The notes: generated from the letters alone by a model not told the origin. DNA of 8,116 nt from Streptomyces lilacinus (GCA_000715685.1 KL569458.1:1-8116); one strand, 5' to 3'. Positions 1 through 5,735 are shown, counted from the stretch's first letter. Numbers and translations: made by a program.

Positions 1-1974
1 GGCCGGGCGCAGTCGCTCGCCGGCCAGGCGGCCACCGCCGCCCGTGAGGCGCACGCCGCGGCCAACAGCGCCGCCGCGCACGCCGAGAAGGCGGCCGACC
101 AGGCCGACAAGGCCGCCGCCGAGGCGGGCAAGGCCCAGGACTGGGCCAACAAGGCCACCGAGCACGCCAACAACGCCATCGAGGCCGCCAAGACCGCCAC
201 CGCCGCCGTCGAGCAGGCGCAGAAGGTCGAGAAGCTCGCCCGCGAGGGCGAGAAGGCCAAGATCGACACCGACACCGAGATGGGCGTCGAGGAGTCGAAG
301 GCCCTCGGCAAGGCCGACCAGGACGACCGCGAGCGCATGGTGAGCCTGCAGACGCAGGCGTCCGCCACGGACGCGGCGACCAAGGACCTGCTGAAGAAGG
401 CCGCCGACGCCGGCGACGCCAAGACGACGGCCGGCCTCGGCCGCAAGGCCGCCGTCAACCTGCTGGGCAGCACCGGCGCCTGGACCCGCGGCGCCGCGGA
501 GACGGCCCTCGGCGGCACCGACAGCGACGTCGTCACCTGGGTCAAGAAGGACTACAAGAAGTCCCTCGAGCAGGACGACCGCGAGAAGGTCACCTACCTC
601 GCCACGATCGGCGGTCCGGCCCTGGCCGACGCCGCGCAGAAGACGCTGGCCGCCAACGACGCCGGCAAGGTGGAAGGTTTCCTCACCCAGGGCGTCTACG
701 AGGTCCAGGCCGAGGACTACCGCGTCCAGGTCCTGAAGGTCATGAACGGCGCCGGCAAGGCCGTCAAGAAGGCCGGCGACGCGGCCCTGAGCGACGGCAG
801 CGTCAAGGCCCTGAGCGGCTTCCTGCTGAACGGCTACCGCGAAGCGCTCATGGAGGACGACCGGGTCGAGACCCTCAAGGTCATGGACGGCGCCGGCGCC
901 AACGTGGCCTCCGCCGCCCAGGTCGCCCTGGCCGGCCCCTCCTGGATGCAGCACGAGTTCGTCACCCGCGTCCAGTACAAGGCCGCCCAGCTGGACCAGG
1001 ACACCGCCACCCACGTGGCCTCCGTCCGCGCGATGATCGCCACCGCCGCCGGCCACGCCGCCACGGCGAACGAGAACGCCTCCCTCGCCTACGAGATCGC
1101 CGCCAAGGCCCGCAAGGACGCCGCGGAGGCCGGCAAGTGGGCCGACCGGGCGCGCGACTCGGCCAACCAGGCCAAGGACTACGCCACCGAGGCGCTGAAC
1201 AAGGCCAAGGACGCCGACAAGTCCGCGGCCGCCGCCGCGACCTCCGCGCAGCGCGCCAAGGACGCCGCGGCCACCGCGCGCTCGGCGGCCCGCCAGGCGA
1301 ACTACTCCGCCAACCAGGCCAGTGCGTCCGCCGCCGCGGCCGCCGCCTCGGCCGCGAACGCCCAGGCCTCCGCCGCGAGCGCCGCGCAGTCCGAGCGCGC
1401 CGCGGGCCGGGACGCCGAGGCCGCTTCCCGTGCCTCCAGCGAGGCCCACGCCGCCGTCGCGCAGAAGCGCGCCGCGGAGCAGGCGGCGGCCGCCGCAAAG
1501 GCCGCCGAGCAGGCCCGGGAGAACGCCAAGAACCGCACCAACCCGGCCGACAACGCCGCCAACGACACCGTCAACGCCCCCGGTTCCGGCTCGGGCTCCG
1601 GCTCGGGCTCGGGCTCCGGCGGTGACGGCAAGGACGGCGCCCGCGAGTTCGCCCTCCAGATGGGCCACGCGAGCACGATCCTCGGCCTCGCGGCCGTGGG
1701 CTCCCTCGCCATCCCCGTCGTCGGCGAGGTCGCCGCGCCCATCCTCGGCGCGGCCTCCCTGATCACGGGCGCGATCAGCGCCGGCGTCTACGCCTGGACC
1801 GACGGCTTCGGCAGCCGCAACTTCCAGGTCGCCGCCGCCGGCGTCGCGCTCAGCCTCATCGGTGGCGGCGTCGGCAAGGCCATCTCCGCCTCCGGCGTGA
1901 AGTCCGCCGCGGCCACGGCCGCCAAGGTCGGCCACGACCTCATTTCGCCCGTGGTGGGCCTGTTCACCTGGTAA
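1..1974 (+). CDS. ALF-repeat, alanine-rich coiled-coil protein with hydrophobic C-terminal module (5' end outside window)
   Basis: The frame is open from base 1, so the true start lies upstream; 657 residues are visible (numbered from base 1). Layout: Ala/Lys/Glu-rich helix at 1-93; helical ALF-type region at about 94-191; three tandem 47-residue ALF repeats at 192-332; long Ala-rich coiled coil at 333-510; polar Asn/Asp stretch; Gly-Ser linker at 528-540; C-terminal module at 541-657. The module has three hydrophobic Gly/Ala-rich stretches (about 558-575, 577-599, 608-629) and an amphipathic tail ending in Trp. ALF repeats are known from secreted streptomycete proteins of unknown function. 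No signal peptide can be judged because the N-terminus is missing. I see no catalytic motif, so an enzymatic role is unsupported. The long stalk plus membrane-seeking end suggests a surface or polymorphic-toxin-like protein; this is inference. The next gene on the same strand encodes a small membrane protein. Gene and frame are secure; function is not. Confidence 0.9.
   Translation, partial: GRAQSLAGQAATAAREAHAAANSAAAHAEKAADQADKAAAEAGKAQDWANKATEHANNAIEAAKTATAAVEQAQKVEKLAREGEKAKIDTDTEMGVEESKALGKADQDDRERMVSLQTQASATDAATKDLLKKAADAGDAKTTAGLGRKAAVNLLGSTGAWTRGAAETALGGTDSDVVTWVKKDYKKSLEQDDREKVTYLATIGGPALADAAQKTLAANDAGKVEGFLTQGVYEVQAEDYRVQVLKVMNGAGKAVKKAGDAALSDGSVKALSGFLLNGYREALMEDDRVETLKVMDGAGANVASAAQVALAGPSWMQHEFVTRVQYKAAQLDQDTATHVASVRAMIATAAGHAATANENASLAYEIAAKARKDAAEAGKWADRARDSANQAKDYATEALNKAKDADKSAAAAATSAQRAKDAAATARSAARQANYSANQASASAAAAAASAANAQASAASAAQSERAAGRDAEAASRASSEAHAAVAQKRAAEQAAAAAKAAEQARENAKNRTNPADNAANDTVNAPGSGSGSGSGSGSGGDGKDGAREFALQMGHASTILGLAAVGSLAIPVVGEVAAPILGAASLITGAISAGVYAWTDGFGSRNFQVAAAGVALSLIGGGVGKAISASGVKSAAATAAKVGHDLISPVVGLFTW
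574..996 (+). repeat. Three tandem 47-codon ALF repeats
   Basis: The encoded protein repeats with an exact 47-residue period: residues 192-238 (574-714), 239-285 (715-855) and 286-332 (856-996). The first two units start with D-D/Y-R; the third starts DDRV. Each then has a hydrophobic helix, a Gly/Ala-rich turn, an Ala-rich helix and a conserved Phe near unit position 36 (in EGFLTQG, SGFLLNG and HEFVTRV). The Ala-rich stretch and conserved Phe fit the Pfam ALF repeat. A degenerate further unit ends just before residue 192 (AAETALGGTDSD...KKSLEQ). Units are diverged at DNA level, so this is an old protein repeat rather than a recent DNA duplication. Confidence 0.8.
1582..1620 (+). repeat. Gly-Ser linker, (GS)6G
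   Basis: Thirteen codons alternate glycine (GGT/GGC) and serine (TCC/TCG), giving six Gly-Ser pairs and a final Gly at residues 528-540 of the ALF protein. The tract separates the long Ala-rich coiled coil from the hydrophobic C-terminal module. The two serine codons are mixed irregularly, but the 6-base pattern is near-perfect and could change length by slippage. It most likely acts as a flexible tether between stalk and tip. Confidence 0.85.
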
Positions 1975-2043
1975 ACGGCTGAGCGATAGCCTTCCGGGGC
2001 TTCGTTCCGCACACAGGCGCACACCGGAGCACATCAAAGCTGT

Positions 2044-2077
2044 GGGCCCGGCTCTTTCACCTTCCGGAGCCGGGCCC
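2044..2077 (+). terminator. Strong hairpin between the ALF gene and the small membrane gene
   Basis: Arms GGGCCCGGCTC (2044-2054) and GAGCCGGGCCC (2067-2077) form a perfect 11-bp GC-rich stem with a 12-base loop. GT at 2042-2043 and AC at 2079-2080 can extend it past one bulged C. There is no U-tract, which is common for actinobacterial terminators. It lies 69 bases after the ALF stop codon and 9 bases before the ribosome binding site of the next gene. It could end ALF transcription, act as an attenuator, or protect the upstream 3' end of the RNA. Stem seen directly; role inferred. Confidence 0.65.
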
Positions 2078-2086
2078 CACAGGACC

Positions 2087-2091
2087 AAGGA
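2087..2091 (+). promoter_or_regulatory. Ribosome binding site AAGGA that decides the start of the small membrane gene
   Basis: AAGGA stands 7 bases before the GTG at 2099. The in-frame GTG at 2042 would begin at the base of the hairpin and has no such site, so 2099 is preferred. Confidence 0.7.
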
Positions 2092-2098
2092 CAGTGAC

Positions 2099-2491
2099 GT
2101 GCAACCTCCTTCCCTCCCCGTTCAGGCCTGGTGGACCATCGCCGTCTTCGCGGCAGTGGCCTTCCTGGCCCTCGTCGTCCCGATGATGCCGACCCGCCGC
2201 TCCCGCATTCAGGTGGCCCTCGGCCCCGTGGCCACCGCGCTCTTCGCCGTGGCGAGCGCCGCGGTGAAGGACTACGGCCCGGAAACGCTGCTGCCGATGT
2301 ACGCGGCGGTGATGCTGGGAATTCCCCTGGGCCTTCTCGGGCACGGCCGGGAACTGAAGCAGAAGATCATCGACCGCGAACAGCACGGAGAACGGCCGGA
2401 GAACAAACCGTCCACGGGGATGGTCGTCCAGCTGGTGACCGTGCTGCTGGTCATGTGCGCCGTGGGCGTGTGGCTGACGTCGGGGACGTAA
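2099..2491 (+). CDS. Small four-helix membrane protein, candidate immunity/partner of the ALF protein
   Basis: Predicted 130 residues from a GTG start supported by AAGGA 7 bases upstream. Four hydrophobic segments are visible at about 11-30, 37-56, 64-81 and 107-127. They are separated by a basic loop (TRRSR, 32-36), a short polar loop (KDYGPET, 57-63) and a long charged loop (82-106, rich in Lys, Arg, Glu and Asp). By the positive-inside rule the basic loops are cytoplasmic and both termini are outside. I recognise no family or catalytic residue. It follows the ALF gene by 124 bases on the same strand, with a hairpin between, so it may be co-transcribed by read-through or expressed separately. 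Small multi-helix membrane proteins encoded after a protein with a membrane-active C-terminus are typical of pore-former immunity proteins; that role is inference. Its stop lies 3 bases from the stop of the convergent gene. Confidence 0.82.
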   Translation: MQPPSLPVQAWWTIAVFAAVAFLALVVPMMPTRRSRIQVALGPVATALFAVASAAVKDYGPETLLPMYAAVMLGIPLGLLGHGRELKQKIIDREQHGERPENKPSTGMVVQLVTVLLVMCAVGVWLTSGT

Positions 2492-2512
2492 CTCCTACGA
2501 CACCCCGAACGT
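2477..2512. terminator. Bidirectional hairpin across two convergent stop codons
   Basis: ACGTCGGGG (2477-2485) pairs with CCCCGAACGT (2503-2512), giving nine base pairs with one bulged A. An inner stem, CGTA (2487-2490) with TACG (2496-2499), closes a 5-base loop. The structure contains the TAA of the + strand gene (2489-2491) and the TAG of the - strand gene (2495-2497). It can form in either transcript, so it is a natural shared terminator. No U-tract is present. Confidence 0.6.
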
Positions 2513-3082
2513 AAACGTCGAATGCCCCGTAGTCAGTCGCGTCCCGTCCGGCGCGAATGCCGTCACCTGGAGCTGCCAGGGGACTGCCGGCGTCGGGACG
2601 ATGAAGGTGGGCTTCCAGTCCGTGCTGTCCCAGCCCAGGGCAGGCGTGCTGATGGAGCTGTCCTCGCTCATGCGGAGCTTCGTCACGTCGTTGTACGTGT
2701 ACCACTTGATGTAGCCCGAGCGGCCCTTCAGGCCCGTCCACGTCATGTTGACCTGGACCTTGGTCACCGTCGGGGTCACCGCGCCCATCGGGACGATGCT
2801 GGTGATTCGGGCGGAGACGCGCACCGGCGTCGGGGACGGCGACGGCGGTGACGCAAGCGACGGCGGAGGCGGTGGCGGTGTCGTGCTCGTCGTCGTCAGG
2901 ACGGGGGACGCGCTCGTGGGTGGGGGGTGGCGGTTGTCCGGGGCGAAGGGGCCCGCTTGCATCAGGGCCGGGATCAGGGCGGCCAGGACCACCGCCAGGC
3001 CGCCCGTCACCCAGTACGTCCAGACCTTCGACCAGAAGCGGTTGTTCGCTGGTGGTGGGGGAGGGTCGCCCTCCGGGCTCAT
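2495..3082 (-). CDS. Single-pass membrane-anchored protein with proline-rich linker and extracytoplasmic domain, unknown function
   Basis: Predicted 195 residues from ATG at 3082-3080, with GAGGGGGG 7 bases upstream (3097-3090). The frame runs further upstream but is Pro/Gly/Arg-rich and non-protein-like there. Layout: short Pro-rich cytoplasmic start (1-13); basic/aromatic segment NNRFWSKVW; one transmembrane helix at about 22-43; Pro/Ser/Thr-rich linker at about 44-87 with runs of Pro; folded domain at about 88-195. The domain alternates beta-strand-like hydrophobic segments with Trp and Tyr (NMTWTGL, GYIKWYTY, DWKPTF, WQLQVTAF) and suggests a beta-sandwich resembling a fibronectin or Ig fold. 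No cysteine or enzyme motif is visible. The likely topology is N-in with the domain outside the membrane or in the wall. No family recognised. It converges tail-to-tail with the small membrane gene, and I see no convincing promoter at 3083-3164. Confidence 0.8.
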   Translation of the reverse strand: MSPEGDPPPPPANNRFWSKVWTYWVTGGLAVVLAALIPALMQAGPFAPDNRHPPPTSASPVLTTTSTTPPPPPPSLASPPSPSPTPVRVSARITSIVPMGAVTPTVTKVQVNMTWTGLKGRSGYIKWYTYNDVTKLRMSEDSSISTPALGWDSTDWKPTFIVPTPAVPWQLQVTAFAPDGTRLTTGHSTFTFGVS

Positions 3083-3164
3083 CGCGCCGCCCCCCTCGGT
3101 GTCGCCCCGTGCATGGGAGGATGCTAGTCCTGGAACTCGCCATTCGGGCCTGGGGCAACGTGAC

Positions 3165-3197
3165 TTGGGGGCGCGCCACCGGCTTGCGCGCCCCCAA
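3165..3197 (-). terminator. Terminator of the phzF-family gene
   Basis: TTGGGGGCGCGC (3165-3176) and GCGCGCCCCCAA (3186-3197) form a perfect 12-bp stem with a 9-base loop. It begins 4 bases after the stop codon of the - strand PhzF-family gene. The stem is highly stable and lacks a long U-tract. It should insulate the membrane-anchored gene further along the - strand from phzF transcription. Confidence 0.8.
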
Positions 3198-3201
3198 CCC
3201 C

Positions 3202-4053
3202 TCACGCGATCTGCGTCGCCGCTCCCGTCACCCGCACCCGCCGGTCGCCCTCCCGCAGTTCGACCTCCAGCAGGCCCGGGCGGCCCATGTCCGTCCCCTG
3301 GTGCAGCGTCAGGTGGGCAGCAGGAGCCACCAGGCCCAGTTCCCGGAGGTACGCGCCCAGGGCAGCCGCCGCCGCGCCCGTCGCCGGGTCCTCCACCACG
3401 CCGCCCACCGGGAACGGGTCGCGGACGTGGAAGACGTCCTCGCTCTCCCGCCACACCAGCTGGACCGTCGTCAGGTCGTGGGCGCGCATCAGTGCCGCCA
3501 GCCGGTCGAAGTCGTAGGACAGGTCCGCCAGGCGCTCCCGCGTGCCCGCCGCCAGGATCAGGTGGCGCGCGCCCGCGTACGCGATGCGGGGCGCGAACGC
3601 CGGGTCCAGGTCCGCCGCCGGCCAGTCGAGGGCCGACAGGGCCTCCTCGACCACGGCCTCCGGCACCTCCTCCACCTGCGGTTCCACGCTCGTCAGCGTT
3701 GCCCGCAGCTTTTCGTCGACCTCCACCGGGACCACTCCCGCCGGTGTCGCGAAGACGAACTCCCCGGGGCCGCGCCGCTCCGCCAGTGCCACCGCCGTCG
3801 CCACCGTCGCGTGGCCGCAGAAGGAGACCTCCGCCAGCGGGCTGAAGAAGCGCAGGGTGAAGGCTCGGCCCGGCTCGCCCAGGCCCTCCGGCGGCGCCGT
3901 CAGGAAGGCCGTCTCGCTGTAGCCCAGGCCGGCCGCGATCGCGAGGCGTGCCGCGTCGTCCAGGGTCGAGGCGTCCAGGACGACACCGGCGGGGTTGCCA
4001 CCGGAGGGGTCGGACGAGAAGGCGGTGTAGCGGAGTACGTCCCCGTTGTTCAT
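3202..4053 (-). CDS. PhzF-family isomerase/epimerase
   Basis: Predicted 283 residues, the usual length for the PhzF family, which has a two-lobed fold like diaminopimelate epimerase. Landmarks: GGNPAGVV (18-25); GYSETAFL (44-51) carrying the conserved acidic catalytic Glu47; FFSPLAEVSFCGHAT (69-83) with conserved His81; GARHLI (161-166); EDPATG (221-226) with conserved Asp222 near the active site. Phenazine PhzF isomerises trans-2,3-dihydro-3-hydroxyanthranilate, but no other phenazine gene lies here. Most members are uncharacterised isomerases, so the substrate is unknown. I chose ATG 4053 because GGTGAGG ends 9 bases upstream; ATG 4059 is too close to that site and TTG 4071 starts before it. 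The gene is divergent from the PhoD gene and ends in its own strong terminator, so it is probably monocistronic. Confidence 0.92.
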   Translation of the reverse strand: MNNGDVLRYTAFSSDPSGGNPAGVVLDASTLDDAARLAIAAGLGYSETAFLTAPPEGLGEPGRAFTLRFFSPLAEVSFCGHATVATAVALAERRGPGEFVFATPAGVVPVEVDEKLRATLTSVEPQVEEVPEAVVEEALSALDWPAADLDPAFAPRIAYAGARHLILAAGTRERLADLSYDFDRLAALMRAHDLTTVQLVWRESEDVFHVRDPFPVGGVVEDPATGAAAAALGAYLRELGLVAPAAHLTLHQGTDMGRPGLLEVELREGDRRVRVTGAATQIA

Positions 4054-4062
4054 GGTCATGGT

Positions 4063-4069
4063 CCTCACC
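4063..4069 (-). promoter_or_regulatory. Ribosome binding site GGTGAGG of the phzF-family gene
   Basis: On the - strand GGTGAGG is followed after 3 bases by ATG 4059 and after 9 bases by ATG 4053. The 9-base spacing fits initiation at 4053 best. Confidence 0.65.
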
Positions 4070-4116
4070 AACCGCCGCCGATCACCGCGCTATTCCCGCC
4101 ACGACTGTCGCGAAAC

Positions 4117-4149
4117 GTTCGTCACGCCGAGCCTTCACAGTCACCCCCG
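4117..4149 (+). promoter_or_regulatory. Possible PHO box (PhoP operator) upstream of the PhoD gene
   Basis: The streptomycete PHO box is built from 11-base direct units of consensus G-G/T-T-C-A-Y-Y-Y-R-G/C-G. The unit at 4139-4149 (AGTCACCCCCG) matches 9 of 11 positions by my count. GTTCGTCACGC at 4117-4127 matches 7 of 11 and is exactly two unit lengths upstream. The middle unit (4128-4138) is poor. A -35-like TTCACA lies inside at 4134-4139, with a weak -10-like CAATCT 18 bases further on (4158-4163). Placing such a site before a phosphatase gene makes biological sense, but the match is only moderate. Confidence 0.3.
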
Positions 4150-4168
4150 CCGCGCGCAATCTGAAGCC

Positions 4169-5656
4169 ATGACCCCCCTCACCGAAAACCCGTTCACCCT
4201 CGGCGTCGCCTCCGGCGACCCCCTCCCCGACTCCGTCGTCCTGTGGACCAGACTCGCGCCCCGGCCCTACGAGCCCGGCAACGGCTTACCCGCCGACGGC
4301 GCCGTCGACGTCCAGTGGGAGCTCTCCCGCGACGCATCGTTCCGCCAACTGGAACGGACCGGCACCGTCCCCGCCCCCGCGGTCGACAACCACACCGTCC
4401 ACCTCGACCCGAGCGGCCTCGAGCCCGGCCGCGACTACTGGTACCGCTTCCGCGTCGGCAGATGGATCAGCCCCATCGGCCACACCCGCACCGCCCCCGC
4501 CGCCGATCACGCCGTCACCGGCGCCCGTGCCCGCTTGGGGCTCGTCTCCTGCATGCAGTACGACGAGGGGTACTACACCGCCCTCGCCCACCTCGCCCGC
4601 GAGGACCTCGACGCCGTCTTCTTCGTCGGCGACTACATCTACGAGAACGCCATCAACGCCCAAGCCGGCGCCCGCAACTACACCGCCACGCCCCTGCCCG
4701 CGTTCTTCGACCACTGGACCTGGAACCTCACCGACTACCGCCTGCGCTACGCCCTCGGCAAGTCCGACCCCGACCTCCAGGCCGCGCACGCCGCCCACCC
4801 CTGGTACGTCACCTGGGACGACCACGAGGTCGAGAACAACTACGCCGGCGACATCTCCCAGCACGACGACCCCGTCGACGTCTTCCGCGCCCGCCGCGCC
4901 GCCGCCTACCGCGCGTACTGGGAGAACATGCCGCTGCGGGAGGCCCAGCGGCCGAGCGGTCCGGACATGCCGCTGTACCGGCGCTTCTCGTACGGGCGGT
5001 TGGCGCGGTTCGACATCCTCGACACCCGGCAGTACCGCTCCGACCAGGCGTACGGCGACGGCTGGAAGTACCCCGGGCCCGAGTCCGAGGACCCGGACCG
5101 CACGCTCACCGGCGAGGCGCAGGAGCGCTGGCTCGTCGACGGCTTCCGCGACTCCACCGCGCTGTGGAACGTCGTCGTCCAGCAGGTCGCCTTCTGCCGG
5201 CGCAAGAACACCACCGCCGACCGCTCCCGGCTCTCCATGGACGCCTGGGACGGCTACCCCGCCTCGCGCGAGCGCGTCCTCGCCGGCGCGGACGGGGCCG
5301 GTCTCGCCAACCTCGTCGTCCTCTCCGGCGACGTCCACGTCCACTACGCCATGGACATCAAGGAGGACTTCGACGACCCGGACTCCCGCACCCTCGGCGT
5401 CGAAGTCGTCGGAACCTCCGTCTCCAGCGGCTTCGACGGCGAGGAACGGCCCGACGACTGGAACCTGATGCTCGCCGCCAACCCGCACATGAAGTACTAC
5501 GACGGGCGGCGCGGGTACGTGGTCCTCACCCTCGACGAGACCCGCCTCCAGGCCGACTTCCGCACGCTCTCCGGCGTCGTCACGCCGGGTGCGCCGGTGA
5601 CCACCTCCGCACGCTTCGTTTCGGAGGCCGGGGCTCCGGGGTTCAGCCCTGCCTGA
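4169..5656 (+). CDS. phoD: PhoD-family alkaline phosphatase/phosphodiesterase without visible signal peptide; contains a TTA codon
   Basis: Predicted 495 residues. PhoD enzymes hydrolyse phosphomonoesters and diesters such as teichoic acids, using an Fe-Ca centre. The N-terminal beta-domain starts at once with PFTLGVASGDPLPDSVVLWT (8-27). The catalytic domain follows: SCMQ with Cys128; GDYIYE (154-159) with Asp155 and Tyr158; WDDHEVENNY (216-225) with Asp217, Asp218, His219 and Asn223; DTRQYR; GDVHVHYA (387-394) with Asp388, His390 and His392. The metal-site motifs known for the family are present. PhoD is normally Tat-exported, but no twin-Arg plus hydrophobic leader precedes this start. The in-frame upstream 41 codons are basic, not leader-like, and overlap the divergent gene. 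No good ribosome binding site is visible (only GAAG 2 bases away), so initiation may be leaderless. Codon 40 (4286-4288) is TTA, predicting dependence on the bldA tRNA. A possible PHO box lies upstream. Confidence 0.93.
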   Translation: MTPLTENPFTLGVASGDPLPDSVVLWTRLAPRPYEPGNGLPADGAVDVQWELSRDASFRQLERTGTVPAPAVDNHTVHLDPSGLEPGRDYWYRFRVGRWISPIGHTRTAPAADHAVTGARARLGLVSCMQYDEGYYTALAHLAREDLDAVFFVGDYIYENAINAQAGARNYTATPLPAFFDHWTWNLTDYRLRYALGKSDPDLQAAHAAHPWYVTWDDHEVENNYAGDISQHDDPVDVFRARRAAAYRAYWENMPLREAQRPSGPDMPLYRRFSYGRLARFDILDTRQYRSDQAYGDGWKYPGPESEDPDRTLTGEAQERWLVDGFRDSTALWNVVVQQVAFCRRKNTTADRSRLSMDAWDGYPASRERVLAGADGAGLANLVVLSGDVHVHYAMDIKEDFDDPDSRTLGVEVVGTSVSSGFDGEERPDDWNLMLAANPHMKYYDGRRGYVVLTLDETRLQADFRTLSGVVTPGAPVTTSARFVSEAGAPGFSPA

Positions 5657-5674
5657 CGTCTCGCTGACGTCTCC
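5653..5674 (+). repeat. Tandem 11-base direct repeat, CTGACGTCTC(G/C), in the MFS upstream region
   Basis: CTGACGTCTCG (5653-5663) is followed directly by CTGACGTCTCC (5664-5674), differing only in the last base. Each copy contains the palindrome GACGTC, so two dyads sit one helical turn apart on the same DNA face. The repeat starts at the phoD stop codon and lies 58 bases before the MFS start. It could be an operator for a regulator of the exporter. The repeat is seen directly; function is inferred. Confidence 0.6.
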
Positions 5675-5715
5675 GTCACACTTTCCCGCGTAAGGGGCAG
5701 GGGCCCATCGTGCCC

Positions 5716-5735
5716 ATGACAGCATGAGTGCATGA
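5716..5735 (+). promoter_or_regulatory. Two nested ATGA mini-ORFs running into the MFS start codon
   Basis: ATG at 5716 opens a three-residue ORF (Met-Thr-Ala) whose TGA overlaps ATG 5724. That ATG opens a second (Met-Ser-Ala) whose TGA at 5733-5735 overlaps the MFS ATG at 5732. Both junctions are ATGA stop-start overlaps, 8 bases apart. The closest SD-like element, CAGGGG (5698-5703), is 12 bases from the first ATG but 28 from the MFS ATG, so reinitiation could feed the MFS gene. Coincidence in a short sequence is quite possible. Confidence 0.3.

Noticed and set aside
962..1766. Several Arg/Pro- or Ala-rich open frames in other frames and strands across the ALF coiled coil
   Set aside because: They are compositional shadows of the GC-rich Ala codons of the real gene; none has a sensible start context or protein-like composition.
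2042..2098. Upstream GTG start for the small membrane protein
   Set aside because: This start sits at the base of the strong hairpin and has no ribosome binding site, whereas GTG 2099 has AAGGA at 7 bases.
3122..3127. TAGCAT on the - strand as a -10 element for the membrane-anchored gene
   Set aside because: No -35-like hexamer lies at an acceptable distance, so it is not better than chance.
3083..3454. N-terminal extension of the membrane-anchored protein on the - strand
   Set aside because: The extended part is Gly/Pro/Arg-rich, overlaps the phzF-family gene and its terminator, and ATG 3082 has a good ribosome binding site.
2745..4164. Long + strand frames opposite the membrane-anchored gene and the phzF-family gene
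   Set aside because: Their products are Pro/Arg/Gly-rich with no motif, while the - strand frames give a clear PhzF protein and a coherent anchored protein with ribosome binding sites.
4046..4168. Possible N-terminal extension of PhoD containing RRRSPR as a Tat signal
   Set aside because: No hydrophobic core or cleavage site follows the arginines, the segment is basic and polar, and it would overlap the start of the divergent gene.
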